Of a stretch of 64,000 nucleotides of DNA, positions 1 to 9,119 are shown piece by piece. Position 1 is the first letter of the stretch, and every line of letters begins with the position of its first letter. This DNA is from Methylobacterium sp. WL119 (lineage in GTDB: Bacteria; Pseudomonadota; Alphaproteobacteria; Rhizobiales; Beijerinckiaceae): assembly GCF_008039875.1 (NCBI RefSeq), contig NZ_VRUU01000007.1, positions 50,667 through 114,666 on the forward strand, in the 5' to 3' direction. Below the pieces are notes generated by a model. The model worked only from the letters and a program-made list of their open reading frames with translations, did no database searches and had not been told where the DNA came from. A program made the position numbers and the translations under genes.

Positions 1-1653
1 GGCGGCGGCCGACATCGATTCGCGGTCCGGCGTCGGCACCACCAGCCGCGGCCGTTGCGCGGACCGAAGGTAGGGCAATCCACCGCTGGCGGTCGCCGCG
101 AGTTCCGGCAGGCGCAGCGCGCGTGCGAGGGGGGGAAGCGTCAACGTCGTGTCGTTGAGGAACAGGAAGCGCTTCGCCTCGACCCCGCTGTCCTCGCAGG
201 TCCGGTCGGCCCGCGACGGCAGCCGCGCCGTGATCTCGATACGGTTCCGGCCGGGTCGCCAGCGGCCGAGCGGCAGCGGCATCGCCAAGCTGCGGAAGAC
301 CTCGCCCTCGGCGCGGGGGAGCGTGTCGCTCGCGACGTTGCGCCCGTTGACGTCGACGATCACCTGCGCGCCGGTCTCGAGGCCGGCCGCATAGCCGCCC
401 GCCATCGACAGAATGGCCTTCCCGTAGTCGGCCGGGATGAAGTCGACGGGGAGGGTCACGTCGAAGCCCGTCCGGAACAATCGCCCGGAGAACTCGCGAT
501 TCTGCACGCCGAAGCGGGACAGGGGCACCGTGGTGCCGCCGCCGAGCTCCAAGCCGCGGGCGAGCGCGAGCTGGCGCAGGCCCTGCGGGCTGCCTTCGGC
601 GACGCGCGAGGCGGAGGCGGTGAGCACCCCACCGGCGGATTCGATCTCGGCGGCTCCGCTGCCGGGCACGATCAGGGTCGCGGCCCGCTCCGCGTTGGCC
701 GGGAGGAAGACGAGCGCCTGCCCCGTCGCGGCCTGGGCCGCGTCGATGCCGGGCAGATCCCGCAATTCGTCGGCCGAGCCAATGACCAGGTTGAGGCCCG
801 CAGGCCCCTGGAGCGGTGCCCCGAACTCGACGGAGACGTGGGCGTAGCGGCCCGCGAGCGCGACGCGCTGCACCAGGGCGATGATCTTCTCGAAGGTCGA
901 GAACCCCGGCTTGCTCCGGAGCACCACGCGCAGCGGCACGAGGCCGCGCGCATCCGGTGCCACCGCGGGCAGGTCGCGCAGGGACCGCACGGTTTCGACG
1001 CCCGCCGGCATCACGAGACCGGTCCAGGACGGGTCGATTTGGGTCCACAACTCGTAGGTTGCGGCCAGCGAGCAATCCACACGGTGACGCTGGACCGCCG
1101 AGATCGCGATCGCATTGTACCCGGCCTTGAGCACGCCCGCGGGGATGTCGAACTCGATCACCTTGACGGCACCGGGCGCCTTGATCGGCGTACGGCCGAG
1201 GACGACGTCGTTGACCGCCGCGGTCAGGAACGAGGCTTCCGGGACCACCGAGATGGCGGCGAGGTAGCCGACGCGAAGCCGCAGCCGCTCGCGTGCCTGC
1301 TCGGCCGTGACGTAGACCGGCCATTGCAGGGCGTCCTCCTCGCCGCTGAGCCGCAGGCTCTCGCCGGTGGCGGGAAGCGGGCGCTGGGGCAGCGATACGG
1401 CGGCCTGCGACACGGGGACCGGCGTCCCGGCCTCCGGGCCGTCCGGCGACGGGCCCTCGGCCCGGCGCGGGGGGCGTGCCGCCTCGTCCGCTCCGGGGAT
1501 CGTCAGGGCGTGCGGGGCCCCGCGACCGAGGAAGCTCTGCGCCCCGGCGCAGGGGGCCAGGAGCAGGCCGGTCGCCAGCACCATCGCGGCCCGGAGGCCG
1601 CGGAGCGAACGCGCGGCGATCGCACGGGCGGAGGGGAGATCAATCTGAGCCAT
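1..1653 (-). CDS. bcsB: Cellulose synthase regulatory/periplasmic subunit BcsB, 3' end cut by window edge
   Basis: The frame is open for 551 codons from the ATG at 1653 to the first base of the window, so the C-terminus, including the usual membrane anchor, lies outside. The protein starts MAQIDLPSARAIAARSLRGL, followed by a hydrophobic signal segment and a probable cleavage site at AGA-QS. The middle has BcsB features such as a RTGFDVTLPVDFIPADYG stretch and a late FLFLNDTTLTLPP segment. In the family BcsB is the periplasmic partner of BcsA that receives the glucan chain. It starts 3 nt after the bcsA stop, so the two are translationally linked. Family assignment is by pattern and context; BcsB proteins are usually about 750-800 residues, so about two thirds is visible. 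Confidence 0.88.
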   Translation of the reverse strand, partial: MAQIDLPSARAIAARSLRGLRAAMVLATGLLLAPCAGAQSFLGRGAPHALTIPGADEAARPPRRAEGPSPDGPEAGTPVPVSQAAVSLPQRPLPATGESLRLSGEEDALQWPVYVTAEQARERLRLRVGYLAAISVVPEASFLTAAVNDVVLGRTPIKAPGAVKVIEFDIPAGVLKAGYNAIAISAVQRHRVDCSLAATYELWTQIDPSWTGLVMPAGVETVRSLRDLPAVAPDARGLVPLRVVLRSKPGFSTFEKIIALVQRVALAGRYAHVSVEFGAPLQGPAGLNLVIGSADELRDLPGIDAAQAATGQALVFLPANAERAATLIVPGSGAAEIESAGGVLTASASRVAEGSPQGLRQLALARGLELGGGTTVPLSRFGVQNREFSGRLFRTGFDVTLPVDFIPADYGKAILSMAGGYAAGLETGAQVIVDVNGRNVASDTLPRAEGEVFRSLAMPLPLGRWRPGRNRIEITARLPSRADRTCEDSGVEAKRFLFLNDTTLTLPPLARALRLPELAATASGGLPYLRSAQRPRLVVPTPDRESMSAAA

Positions 1654-1656
1654 GTC

Positions 1657-4101
1657 TCAGCCGGCGCTTGGGTGGGGCGAGTCCGAATTGCGCCGGCGGT
1701 CGCGGACGAGCGCGGCGTTCTCGGCGTCCAGCATCATCTGGAGCCAGCCCGGCGTCGCATCCTCGACCTTCGGCACCGGCTTCGCGCTCCGGACGGTGAT
1801 CTCCGACGATCCGACGTTGGCGGCCGGCTCGGCGCGGGCGCCGTCGACGAGCCGGCGATGCATCATCACCGTGCGGGGAAGCGGCACCTCGACCTGGGGC
1901 GCTGCGGCGGGGACCGGTGCCGGGTTGCCCTTGAGCAGGTACGCCGCCGCGCGCACCGGGCCGACGACTCCCCACCAGACGAACTGCAGGATCCCGGCGA
2001 GGAGGTTCTTGTGACCGCGCCGGCGCTGCTGGAACCGGGCCATCGCGTCCGCGTCGCCGTACATGAGGTCGGCGAGGACGAAGTACGCCTCGGGCGGCAG
2101 GGTCTCGAAGTCGAGCCGCCACACGGATTCCTCGCCGGACGCCGTCATCGCCGTGAGCCGCACCGGGATCGCGGCCCGGACGGCCTCCGCGGACAGCCCG
2201 TCGCGCGGCGGAACCGAAAGCAGGCCCGCGTTGGTGTCGGTGCTCCGCTGCATCGGAACCACGGCATCCATGCGGACTTGGCAGCCGGCGCTCGAGATGC
2301 GCTCGACGGCCACGTCGACCGCCATTCCGTTGAGGGTGAGGACGGCGCGGCGGTCGACGGCCAGCGACGGGCTGGTCTCAGTCTGGCGCCGCTCGGCCGC
2401 AACGCCCAGAGCGGCACCGGCGGTGATCAGGTTGAAGCCGTTCCACAGGCCGACCACGAGCATCAGGTTGGTGACGCCCGGCTCGAACAGGTAGCGATAG
2501 CTCGCCACGCAACAGCCCGTCAGCAGGACCGCGAACACCAGGAAGAAGGGCAGCGCCAGGGGGGAGAGCTGGTCGCGGTCCAGCGTCACGTTCTTGGCCG
2601 TCACCTTGAACTGGGGCCTGCGCGGCGACAGGATGACCGCCGCCGTCGCCCGGATCAGGAACAGGCCCTGGACGTATTCGTACAGCTCCGACACGAACGG
2701 CCAGCGCACGCGGCCATAGAGATAGTTCTGCATCATCAAATTGACGAGGATGTAGGTCGCCGTATAGGCCACCGCCTCGTCCACGTTCGCGATGACGATC
2801 TTCATATCGAGGAAGATGTACAGCAGCGGCGCGATCATGAAGATCAGGCGCGGAATCGGGAAGAACCAGAACGTCATGCTCGACAGGTAGCACAGGCGCT
2901 GGATCGGCTTGAGGCCGCGCTTGAACATCGGGTTCTTCAGAAGCATGATCTGGAGCATGCCCTGGCACCAGCGCGAGCGCTGGCCGATGAAGTCCGAGAG
3001 CGTCGCCGGCTGAAGCCCGGCGATCAGCGTCTTGTCGACGTAGACGCTGGTCCAACCGCGCGAATGGAGCTCGAAGGCGGTCTCGCAATCCTCGGTGATG
3101 GTCACGCCCGAGAAGCCGCCGGCCTCCTCCAGGGCGGTCCGGCGAAGGAGCGCGGCCGAGCCGCAGAAGAACGAGCCGTTCCACTTGTCGAGGCCGCGCT
3201 GGCCGATCGCGTAGAACATCTCGTTCTCCGACGGCATGCGATCGAAGGTGGCGAGGTTCCGTTCCACCGGGTCGGGATTGAGGAAGGCGTGCGGCGTCTG
3301 CACGAGGAACAGCTTCGGATCCTCGGCGAAGTGGCCGACGGTGTCGCGCAGGAAGGAGCGGAACGGCACGTGGTCGGCGTCGAGCACCACCACGACCTCG
3401 CCGCCGGAATTCTGGAGACCGTTGTTGAGGTTGCCCGCTTTCGCGTGCAGGTTGCGCCGCCGGGTCAGGTAGGAGACGCCGAGCTCCGCACAGAGCGTCT
3501 GCAGGTCCGCCCTGCGCGTGCGCGCCTCCTGCGCGGCCGCCAGATCGGAATCGGTGCATTTCTGATCGGTCCCGCCGTCGTCCAGAAGCCAGACCGTGAG
3601 CTTGCCGGCCGGGTAATCGAGGGAGCGGGCCGCCGCCAGCGTCGTGGCGAGGATGTGCCGGTCCTCGTTGTAGCTCGGCACGAAGATGTCGACGGTCGGC
3701 AGGTCCGCATCGTCATCCGCCGGCACGAGGGCGCGCGTCAGCGGATCGGCGTTCACGATCAGGCTGACCATGAGGATGTAGAAGCAATAGACCTCGGCCA
3801 GCGCCAGCGTCACGCCCGCGGCGAAGCCGAACGGATCGGTCGTTGGCGGCAGCGTGCTCGACAGGCGCCAGTAGAGGTAGCGCAGCACGATGAGGCTGCC
3901 GACCGCCAGGAACACCGAACGCCCGACCTGGCCCCGCGCGAACAGCCAGAGGAGGATCATCAGACCGATCGCGCCGAGGCTCATCTCCAGCTGGATCGAG
4001 GTTCCGACCGGCTGTGCCAGCAGAAGCAGCACCACGGCAGCACTCACAAGCCAGGCTGCACGCACGAGGACGGATGTCACGGGCTCGATTCCTCGAATCA
4101 A
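1657..4101 (-). CDS. bcsA: Cellulose synthase catalytic subunit BcsA (UDP-forming) with PilZ domain
   Basis: 814 residues. This is a processive family 2 glycosyltransferase of the inner membrane that polymerises UDP-glucose to beta-1,4-glucan. N-terminal TM helices are followed by the catalytic domain with WLLDDGGT, VVVLDADH (DxD), TITEDCETA (TED) and QRSRWCQG (QxxRW). After more TM helices comes a FKVTAKN gating-loop-like motif and then a PilZ region at about residues 565-720. Anomaly: the c-di-GMP-binding RxxxR reads R571-RQT-E575 (GAG at 2377-2379), and the following DxSxxG-like motif reads RISSAG, so both parts of the PilZ signature are altered. It sits between bcsS (89 nt upstream) and bcsB (3 nt downstream). 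Confidence 0.96.
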   Translation of the reverse strand: MIRGIEPVTSVLVRAAWLVSAAVVLLLLAQPVGTSIQLEMSLGAIGLMILLWLFARGQVGRSVFLAVGSLIVLRYLYWRLSSTLPPTTDPFGFAAGVTLALAEVYCFYILMVSLIVNADPLTRALVPADDDADLPTVDIFVPSYNEDRHILATTLAAARSLDYPAGKLTVWLLDDGGTDQKCTDSDLAAAQEARTRRADLQTLCAELGVSYLTRRRNLHAKAGNLNNGLQNSGGEVVVVLDADHVPFRSFLRDTVGHFAEDPKLFLVQTPHAFLNPDPVERNLATFDRMPSENEMFYAIGQRGLDKWNGSFFCGSAALLRRTALEEAGGFSGVTITEDCETAFELHSRGWTSVYVDKTLIAGLQPATLSDFIGQRSRWCQGMLQIMLLKNPMFKRGLKPIQRLCYLSSMTFWFFPIPRLIFMIAPLLYIFLDMKIVIANVDEAVAYTATYILVNLMMQNYLYGRVRWPFVSELYEYVQGLFLIRATAAVILSPRRPQFKVTAKNVTLDRDQLSPLALPFFLVFAVLLTGCCVASYRYLFEPGVTNLMLVVGLWNGFNLITAGAALGVAAERRQTETSPSLAVDRRAVLTLNGMAVDVAVERISSAGCQVRMDAVVPMQRSTDTNAGLLSVPPRDGLSAEAVRAAIPVRLTAMTASGEESVWRLDFETLPPEAYFVLADLMYGDADAMARFQQRRRGHKNLLAGILQFVWWGVVGPVRAAAYLLKGNPAPVPAAAPQVEVPLPRTVMMHRRLVDGARAEPAANVGSSEITVRSAKPVPKVEDATPGWLQMMLDAENAALVRDRRRNSDSPHPSAG

Positions 4102-4190
4102 AGAATGTCGCGCATCGCGGAAGTCTCGGATGCAGGCACGGTTACTGCCGGATTGCGGCGCTCAACGGTTGTCTTTCGGCCGGAGGTTCA

Positions 4191-4943
4191 TCAGAAGGCT
4201 GCTCGACCTTCGACGCTGGTGTAATAACCACCCTTTTGGATCCGATCATATGCGTAGCCGGCGCCAACGGAGAACTTCATTGGCCCAATGGTGAATCCGG
4301 TAAGATGAGCGCCCAATCGCCACTGGTTGAAGAACGCATCACCCAGCAGCGTCGCCTCCGGGCCGACGAAGACACCATCGGCCACGGCAAAACCCGCCCG
4401 CATGCGGACATAGTAGGCGCTGAACAGCGTCGAATAAGAGGCGTTGGCGGCGAACAGAGTGTTCGCCGTCGGATTGAGATAGAGATCGGCGGCGACCTTC
4501 GCGCCGATGCCGGTTCCGAGCACGGGATTGTTCGGATCGATGACGGACAGCGAATTGCTGCGGATGTTCACGCCGACGTAACCGGCGAGCGCGGCCTGCT
4601 GCCAGATCCATTCATAGCCCAGCATGGCGGTGCCCTCCTCCTGCTCGCCGCGCACGGTGCGGCCGGTGGAGGACGGATAGGAATACGTACCGGCCACGCC
4701 CTGCAGCCGGATGCGCGGACCGCTCTCGTTGAGCGGGGTCACGGGCGCGATCGTCGCGGTGACGACACCGAACGCCGAGCTGTTCGAGGTCACGGTGGCT
4801 GCGGAGTCGATCGCGACGATGTAGTCGTCCTGCACGGATTCCCGTTCCGCGCCGGTGTACCAGTCGGCCGCCGCGACGACGTTCGGCGTAGCCAACGTCG
4901 CAATTGCTCCGAAGACACAGAGACCAGCGCGAATCTTCGTCAT
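4191..4943 (-). CDS. bcsS: Cellulose biosynthesis protein BcsS
   Basis: 250 residues starting MTKIRAGLCVFGAIATLATP, with a signal peptide ending near VVAAA-DW. The mature part is rich in Gly, Ala, aromatic residues and alternating beta patterns (AGYVGVNIRSNSLSV, KFSVGAGYAYDRIQKGG), as in an outer-membrane-like barrel. That matches the BcsS family found in alphaproteobacterial cellulose operons, whose exact role is unsettled. I place the start at the ATG at 4943 rather than 57 nt upstream (5000), because only this start puts the hydrophobic signal segment near the N-terminus. First gene of the minus-strand bcsS-bcsA-bcsB run. Confidence 0.85.
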   Translation of the reverse strand: MTKIRAGLCVFGAIATLATPNVVAAADWYTGAERESVQDDYIVAIDSAATVTSNSSAFGVVTATIAPVTPLNESGPRIRLQGVAGTYSYPSSTGRTVRGEQEEGTAMLGYEWIWQQAALAGYVGVNIRSNSLSVIDPNNPVLGTGIGAKVAADLYLNPTANTLFAANASYSTLFSAYYVRMRAGFAVADGVFVGPEATLLGDAFFNQWRLGAHLTGFTIGPMKFSVGAGYAYDRIQKGGYYTSVEGRAAF

Positions 4944-5814
4944 GATGTCGTCCGAGGGTGCAGGCGGATCATCGCGGCGCGCCGATGTCCCGCGGCACAA
5001 AGAGCTTCATAAGGATTAAAGGATGGTTAACGCCCAATATCTGGGACCTCTAAATGTGCTTTGATTATTCAACCATTGGTTGTAGTGGCGATATATTGCC
5101 CAGATCTGCAGTCTAAATTTGCTGACTTTGTAGGCTTTCTGCGCGGATCACGCTGCTGAATTGAGGCCGTGCTGCCTATAGAATGTCTCAGGCGATCAGG
5201 TGCAACGTTTCAGACGGGAAGCTGTCGGTAAGTCAATCTTCGAGCTGGAACACGCACAGGTAAGACCTGCCCGGAGATCCGGAACCAAGAGGTGGCGACA
5301 CCGGTCGCAATCGACTCCGTGACATCGGTGCGCTCGTCGGCGGTGACGACGCCGATAGAAGGTTGGACGCCGATCCGGACGGGCTCACGATCCAAAGCTC
5401 CGCCGGCAATACGCTATGTCGCCCCCCCTGATCGACGAGAGAGGGACGATGTTTCCTTCCGGCTGGTCCGCGACAGGATGCGCGTCGCGAATCTGCGCCG
5501 GCCGGGCAGGACGCCCTGTGGCCTTTTTCCTACACTTAGGAAATTCCGTGCAACACGGCGCTTCGACGCGGCGAAGGGAACCTCGCGCCGAAGCGGAGAT
5601 CAAGACCCTCCACGCGCTCGATCAATGAACGGGCGTGAAAAGGATCGATCGCCTTCATTCGGCGCGATAGATCGACGTCGTCAGGAACCGAAGACCGTGC
5701 AGCCCGCCGCAACGCGGAGCTGTGTTCCGGTCGGGAGACGGACAACTCCAGATCAGCGCAAGCGATCGGGACGTCGACTTCGAGCGAACCGGCGTCCCCG
5801 TGCCCGGTCAGGCA
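4944..5814. other. 871-bp intergenic region upstream of the cellulose operon
   Basis: No convincing gene. The part next to bcsS (about 5010-5130) is AT-rich and is the likely promoter zone of the cellulose operon. It contains the perfect 6-1-6 palindrome CAACCATTGGTTG at 5070-5082, about 127 nt before the bcsS start, a plausible regulator site. The rest (5200-5814) is GC-rich with only short overlapping frames of unnatural composition. Confidence 0.4.
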
Positions 5815-8271
5815 TCACGCTGCATCGGCGCGGCGCGACGGCTTGGTCGCGCCGGCGAGGGCATCGACGAGATCCTGCGAGCTGAACGGCTTGCGCAGTG
5901 TTTGGACCGCAGCGTTGCCCCGGAGAGGGATCGCGTCGGGTGCCATCAGCACGATGGCCGTCGCCGGATGCGTGCGCGACACGACGTCGGCCAGAAAGAC
6001 CCCGTCCACCGCCGGCATCGCGTGCGCGCACAGCAGGACCGCGTAGGCGCGGGACTCGGCGAGAGCCTCGCTCGCCTCCTCCGTTGACGCCACGGGCGTC
6101 ACCGCATAGCCGCGACCGATCAGGCTCTCGGCCGTCGAGGCGCGAAGGACGGCATCGGGCTCGACGAGCAGGACCTGTTCCGCCTCACGGGCGGGATCGG
6201 ATGGCACAAGGCTCTCCCGTGCGATCGGGAACGTCAGGGTGATGGTGATGCTCGCGTTCGCAGTCGCGACGCCGATGGCCCCACCGATCGCGTCCATCTG
6301 GCCCCGGACCGCGGCGACGCCACGATCGGCCCGGAAGCCGTCCGGGGCCGAGAATCGGGCCCGCAGGCCGATCTGGGCGTCGCCGTGATCAGACGCCTCC
6401 TCGACCGAAAGCGTCACGATCGCATCGGTCGGGAGGGAGGCGCGTGCATCGCTGGCGACGTTGAGCAGGGCGACTTCCAATTCGCGAATGCCGCATGCGA
6501 GCTTCGGCAGGGTGCCCGCCCACGGCGTCAGCACGAGCCCGGGCAAGATCGCCGCGCGGATGAAGTCGACGGTCTCGGTCACGACGCGCGCGGCGTCGCC
6601 GTTCTGCACGACCGGGCTGTCGGGTTGGACGAGCGCCAACATGCGCTTCAAGAGTGCGGAACCACGGGCGACATCGCGCCGTGCGGTCTCCATCGCGTTG
6701 TCATCCGCGAAGGCGGCATCGTTTTCGATGTTGCGCAGGTCGGCCCAGATCGCGTCGAGGGCGCCGCCGATGTCGTGCGCGATCCCCGCGACGATCGCCT
6801 GTGCCGGGAAGGCGGCCGGCGGTTCACCGACCTCCGCCAGCACGGCCCCCGGCGCGACCGATCCGGTGGACGGCGCGGGAAGGGCGACCTGGGCGATCTC
6901 ACGCGTCAAGGCGTGGAGACGGACCGGTTGCCCGTTGAGCGCGACGGCGGTGAGGCGCAGGACCAGGCGGCGGCCTGCACTGTCATCGGGACCGGCGAAA
7001 GAACGAATGACCGCCTCTCGGATGGAGCCGGGCTCCTCGCACACGGCGCGCATCGTGTTCTTGAGCAGCGCGCGGTCGTCGACCTCGATCCGCGCGAGCA
7101 TCTCCTCGAGCGTACACGCCCGCTCGGCGGCATTCTCGACCGCGGCGGCCGCGCCGTCTGCCCAGGTCACCTGCCCGTTCCGCAGGTCGACCTCCCAACT
7201 CGTGAAGCCCCCGAGCAGCCTCGCCGAGCGGACGCGGTCGCGGCTGCGTGCCAGGGCTCCCCGGGACTCCCCGAGCAGGCGCTCCCGTCCTTGGCTCCGT
7301 CCGATGCAGGCGCCGACGGCATCGGCCAGGTTGGCGAGATCGGCGGTGGGCACATCACGACGGAGCAGATCCACCCGGTCCTGACGGGCCGCGTCGGCGA
7401 TCCGTTGCACGTTGCGGCCGAGCCGTCCCCCGACCGCGCCGCCGATATAAGCCGCGCCGAGGGCCGCCGCGGCGAGGGCGAGGAACGTGGCGGGGCCTGC
7501 GCCCGCGGCGTCCTCGACGAGATCGCGCTGTTTGACCGAAACGATCCACCCGAGCCCGGCGCCTTCGGCGATGGCTGCGGTGGCCTCATGGGTTCGACCC
7601 ACCTGCGCCAAGCCGGTCGACCGATGAAGCGTACGCCCGCCGGCATTCATGACTTGAATGGCGGAGTCGCGTGCCGCACCCCCGAGGTTGCGGCGCAGGG
7701 CGGCGACCACCTCCTGGATCCAGTCCGGCTTGAGCTGGACCGCGAGGACGCCGATCTCCGTTGTGCCGCCGGCGCGAACGGGCGCGCCGATGATCACGTT
7801 CGGCGGGACGTCGCCGCCCGTGCGGGTGCGATCGCTCGCGTCGCCGATCACGATCCCGGATAGGCCGCGCGAAAACCAGGTCGTCCCGGACACGTCGGCG
7901 CCGGCGAGCGATCCGCTCGCGGTGACCAGCACGCGACCGCTCCTGTCGGCGACGAGGATGTCGGCATATCCCGGATGAAGAGCACGCCAGCGTCCGAGGA
8001 CTTGCTGGACCGTCGTCCCGTTCCCATCGCGCCCGAGCACCGTGTTTTCCGCAGCAAGGCTGACATCACGCCCGACCGTCGCCAATTCCTCGCTCAGCCT
8101 GTCGGAAATCAGGTTCGCCGTACGACGGACGTCCGCTTCGCTCCTGCGCGCAGTCTCCGCAGCATCTTCAGAGCCGACGAGCAGCACGCAGGCACCGCCG
8201 GCAAGCACCGCGACCAGGAGGATCGCGGCCAGCAGGACCCGAAGCGAAATCGATCGTCCCATATGCATCAT
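5815..8271 (-). CDS. Hybrid histidine kinase-like protein with degenerate kinase and receiver domains
   Basis: 818 residues. Order: N-terminal TM helix (about residues 8-32), a dCache-like periplasmic sensor (GYADILVADRSGRVLVT and neighbours), a second TM near 265-285, a PAS-like linker, a HisKA-like segment with GIAHDIGGALDAI, a HATPase-like region and a C-terminal receiver. Several key residues are gone. The N-box reads LNVASDARASL where NLxxNA is expected. No clear DxGxG G1 box is present. The receiver's phospho-acceptor Asp is replaced (LLCAHAMPAVDG, Ala749 at that position), although the KPF lysine remains. It may be a sensor or scaffold that does not itself carry out phosphotransfer. 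No partner gene is adjacent. Confidence 0.8.
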   Translation of the reverse strand: MMHMGRSISLRVLLAAILLVAVLAGGACVLLVGSEDAAETARRSEADVRRTANLISDRLSEELATVGRDVSLAAENTVLGRDGNGTTVQQVLGRWRALHPGYADILVADRSGRVLVTASGSLAGADVSGTTWFSRGLSGIVIGDASDRTRTGGDVPPNVIIGAPVRAGGTTEIGVLAVQLKPDWIQEVVAALRRNLGGAARDSAIQVMNAGGRTLHRSTGLAQVGRTHEATAAIAEGAGLGWIVSVKQRDLVEDAAGAGPATFLALAAAALGAAYIGGAVGGRLGRNVQRIADAARQDRVDLLRRDVPTADLANLADAVGACIGRSQGRERLLGESRGALARSRDRVRSARLLGGFTSWEVDLRNGQVTWADGAAAAVENAAERACTLEEMLARIEVDDRALLKNTMRAVCEEPGSIREAVIRSFAGPDDSAGRRLVLRLTAVALNGQPVRLHALTREIAQVALPAPSTGSVAPGAVLAEVGEPPAAFPAQAIVAGIAHDIGGALDAIWADLRNIENDAAFADDNAMETARRDVARGSALLKRMLALVQPDSPVVQNGDAARVVTETVDFIRAAILPGLVLTPWAGTLPKLACGIRELEVALLNVASDARASLPTDAIVTLSVEEASDHGDAQIGLRARFSAPDGFRADRGVAAVRGQMDAIGGAIGVATANASITITLTFPIARESLVPSDPAREAEQVLLVEPDAVLRASTAESLIGRGYAVTPVASTEEASEALAESRAYAVLLCAHAMPAVDGVFLADVVSRTHPATAIVLMAPDAIPLRGNAAVQTLRKPFSSQDLVDALAGATKPSRRADAA

Positions 8272-8342
8272 CTACGCCCAAAGAGGCTTGTCGCCATCCG
8301 GTCAAGCAGATCAGCAATTCGATAGACATGGTTAAAGAACGG

Positions 8343-8675
8343 TTAATGATCTCCCACATCTAAGAAAATAGACCTTTCGACAAAAGTTCCGATCGGCGCG
8401 CCCCTGGGTTGCAAAGTTGCGGCAGCAATCCGGTACATCGCAGTGACGATGGCCGAAACCCTTTTCTGCCGATCCAAATCCAGCAGCCCGAACGATGAGC
8501 GGATCAATTCACCCTCGGCAGGATCGCGATACCGAAATGTGAAGGCCAAGCCCATGCTGCTCAGAGGATCACCGCGTGACATCACCGGCCTCGCGTGGAT
8601 GGCCAGAGGTCGACCGGCAGGCGAGATCCGAGTGACGCCGTAGGACCTGGCGAGCATTCTCAGCGCTCTCTTCAT
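8343..8675 (-). CDS. Small hypothetical protein, possibly a PilZ-like remnant
   Basis: 110 residues starting MKRALRMLARSYGVTRISPA. The stretch MGLAFTFRYRDPAEGELI is faintly like the C-terminal strand/helix of PilZ domains, but no RxxxR motif is present and I do not claim the family. It lies upstream of and on the same strand as the hybrid kinase-like gene, 71 nt away, and could be co-transcribed. Coding status is uncertain. Confidence 0.35.
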   Translation of the reverse strand: MKRALRMLARSYGVTRISPAGRPLAIHARPVMSRGDPLSSMGLAFTFRYRDPAEGELIRSSFGLLDLDRQKRVSAIVTAMYRIAAATLQPRGAPIGTFVERSIFLDVGDH

Positions 8676-9119
8676 GGGACGGAATCAGGTGACTGATTGG
8701 CTCCGTCGGGGCGGCACTTCCATGGGAACCTGGCACAGAACGCGGCCTTCGCAGCGCAGCATTTCCAAACATTATCAAAGTCTTGAATAAAATCATGTCG
8801 CGCGCGCAGACGCTTGGGCTCTCACCGCGTCGCCGCAGCCTCGATCAAGCGCCGGCTCTTGCTTGATCGGACATCTCGACGACGATAGTGAAACCCTCGG
8901 ACGTGGCGTCGAACCAAAAGACGAACCTCTTCGAGCCGGTGAACCAAGCTGAGAGACGGCTGCTCCCGACAATCTGCTCGGCGGCAATTTCGCGCCAGTT
9001 TCCATTCGGCTCCGAAGCGCGGACCTACAACCAAAGCGCTCCCCCAAATCGCCATTGAGCCCGCAGATGATCCGTACGACAACACCCGCAACGAGATAAG
9101 ATCTATTCCAAAAGGGCAT
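8676..9119. other. Intergenic region, no supported gene
   Basis: 444 bp. Frames on the minus strand run through it and into the start of the next gene, but their composition is not protein-like. GC falls towards 9100, marking the left edge of the lower-GC patch. Probably carries the promoter of the acyltransferase gene. Confidence 0.4.

Noticed and set aside
55..4224. A 1389-codon open frame on the plus strand
   Set aside because: It lies exactly antisense and codon-aligned to bcsA and bcsB; its Arg/Gly/Asp/His-rich composition is the mirror of high-GC codon use.
6385..7863. Plus-strand open frame of 492 codons
   Set aside because: Antisense to the hybrid kinase-like gene, with no domain and unnatural composition.
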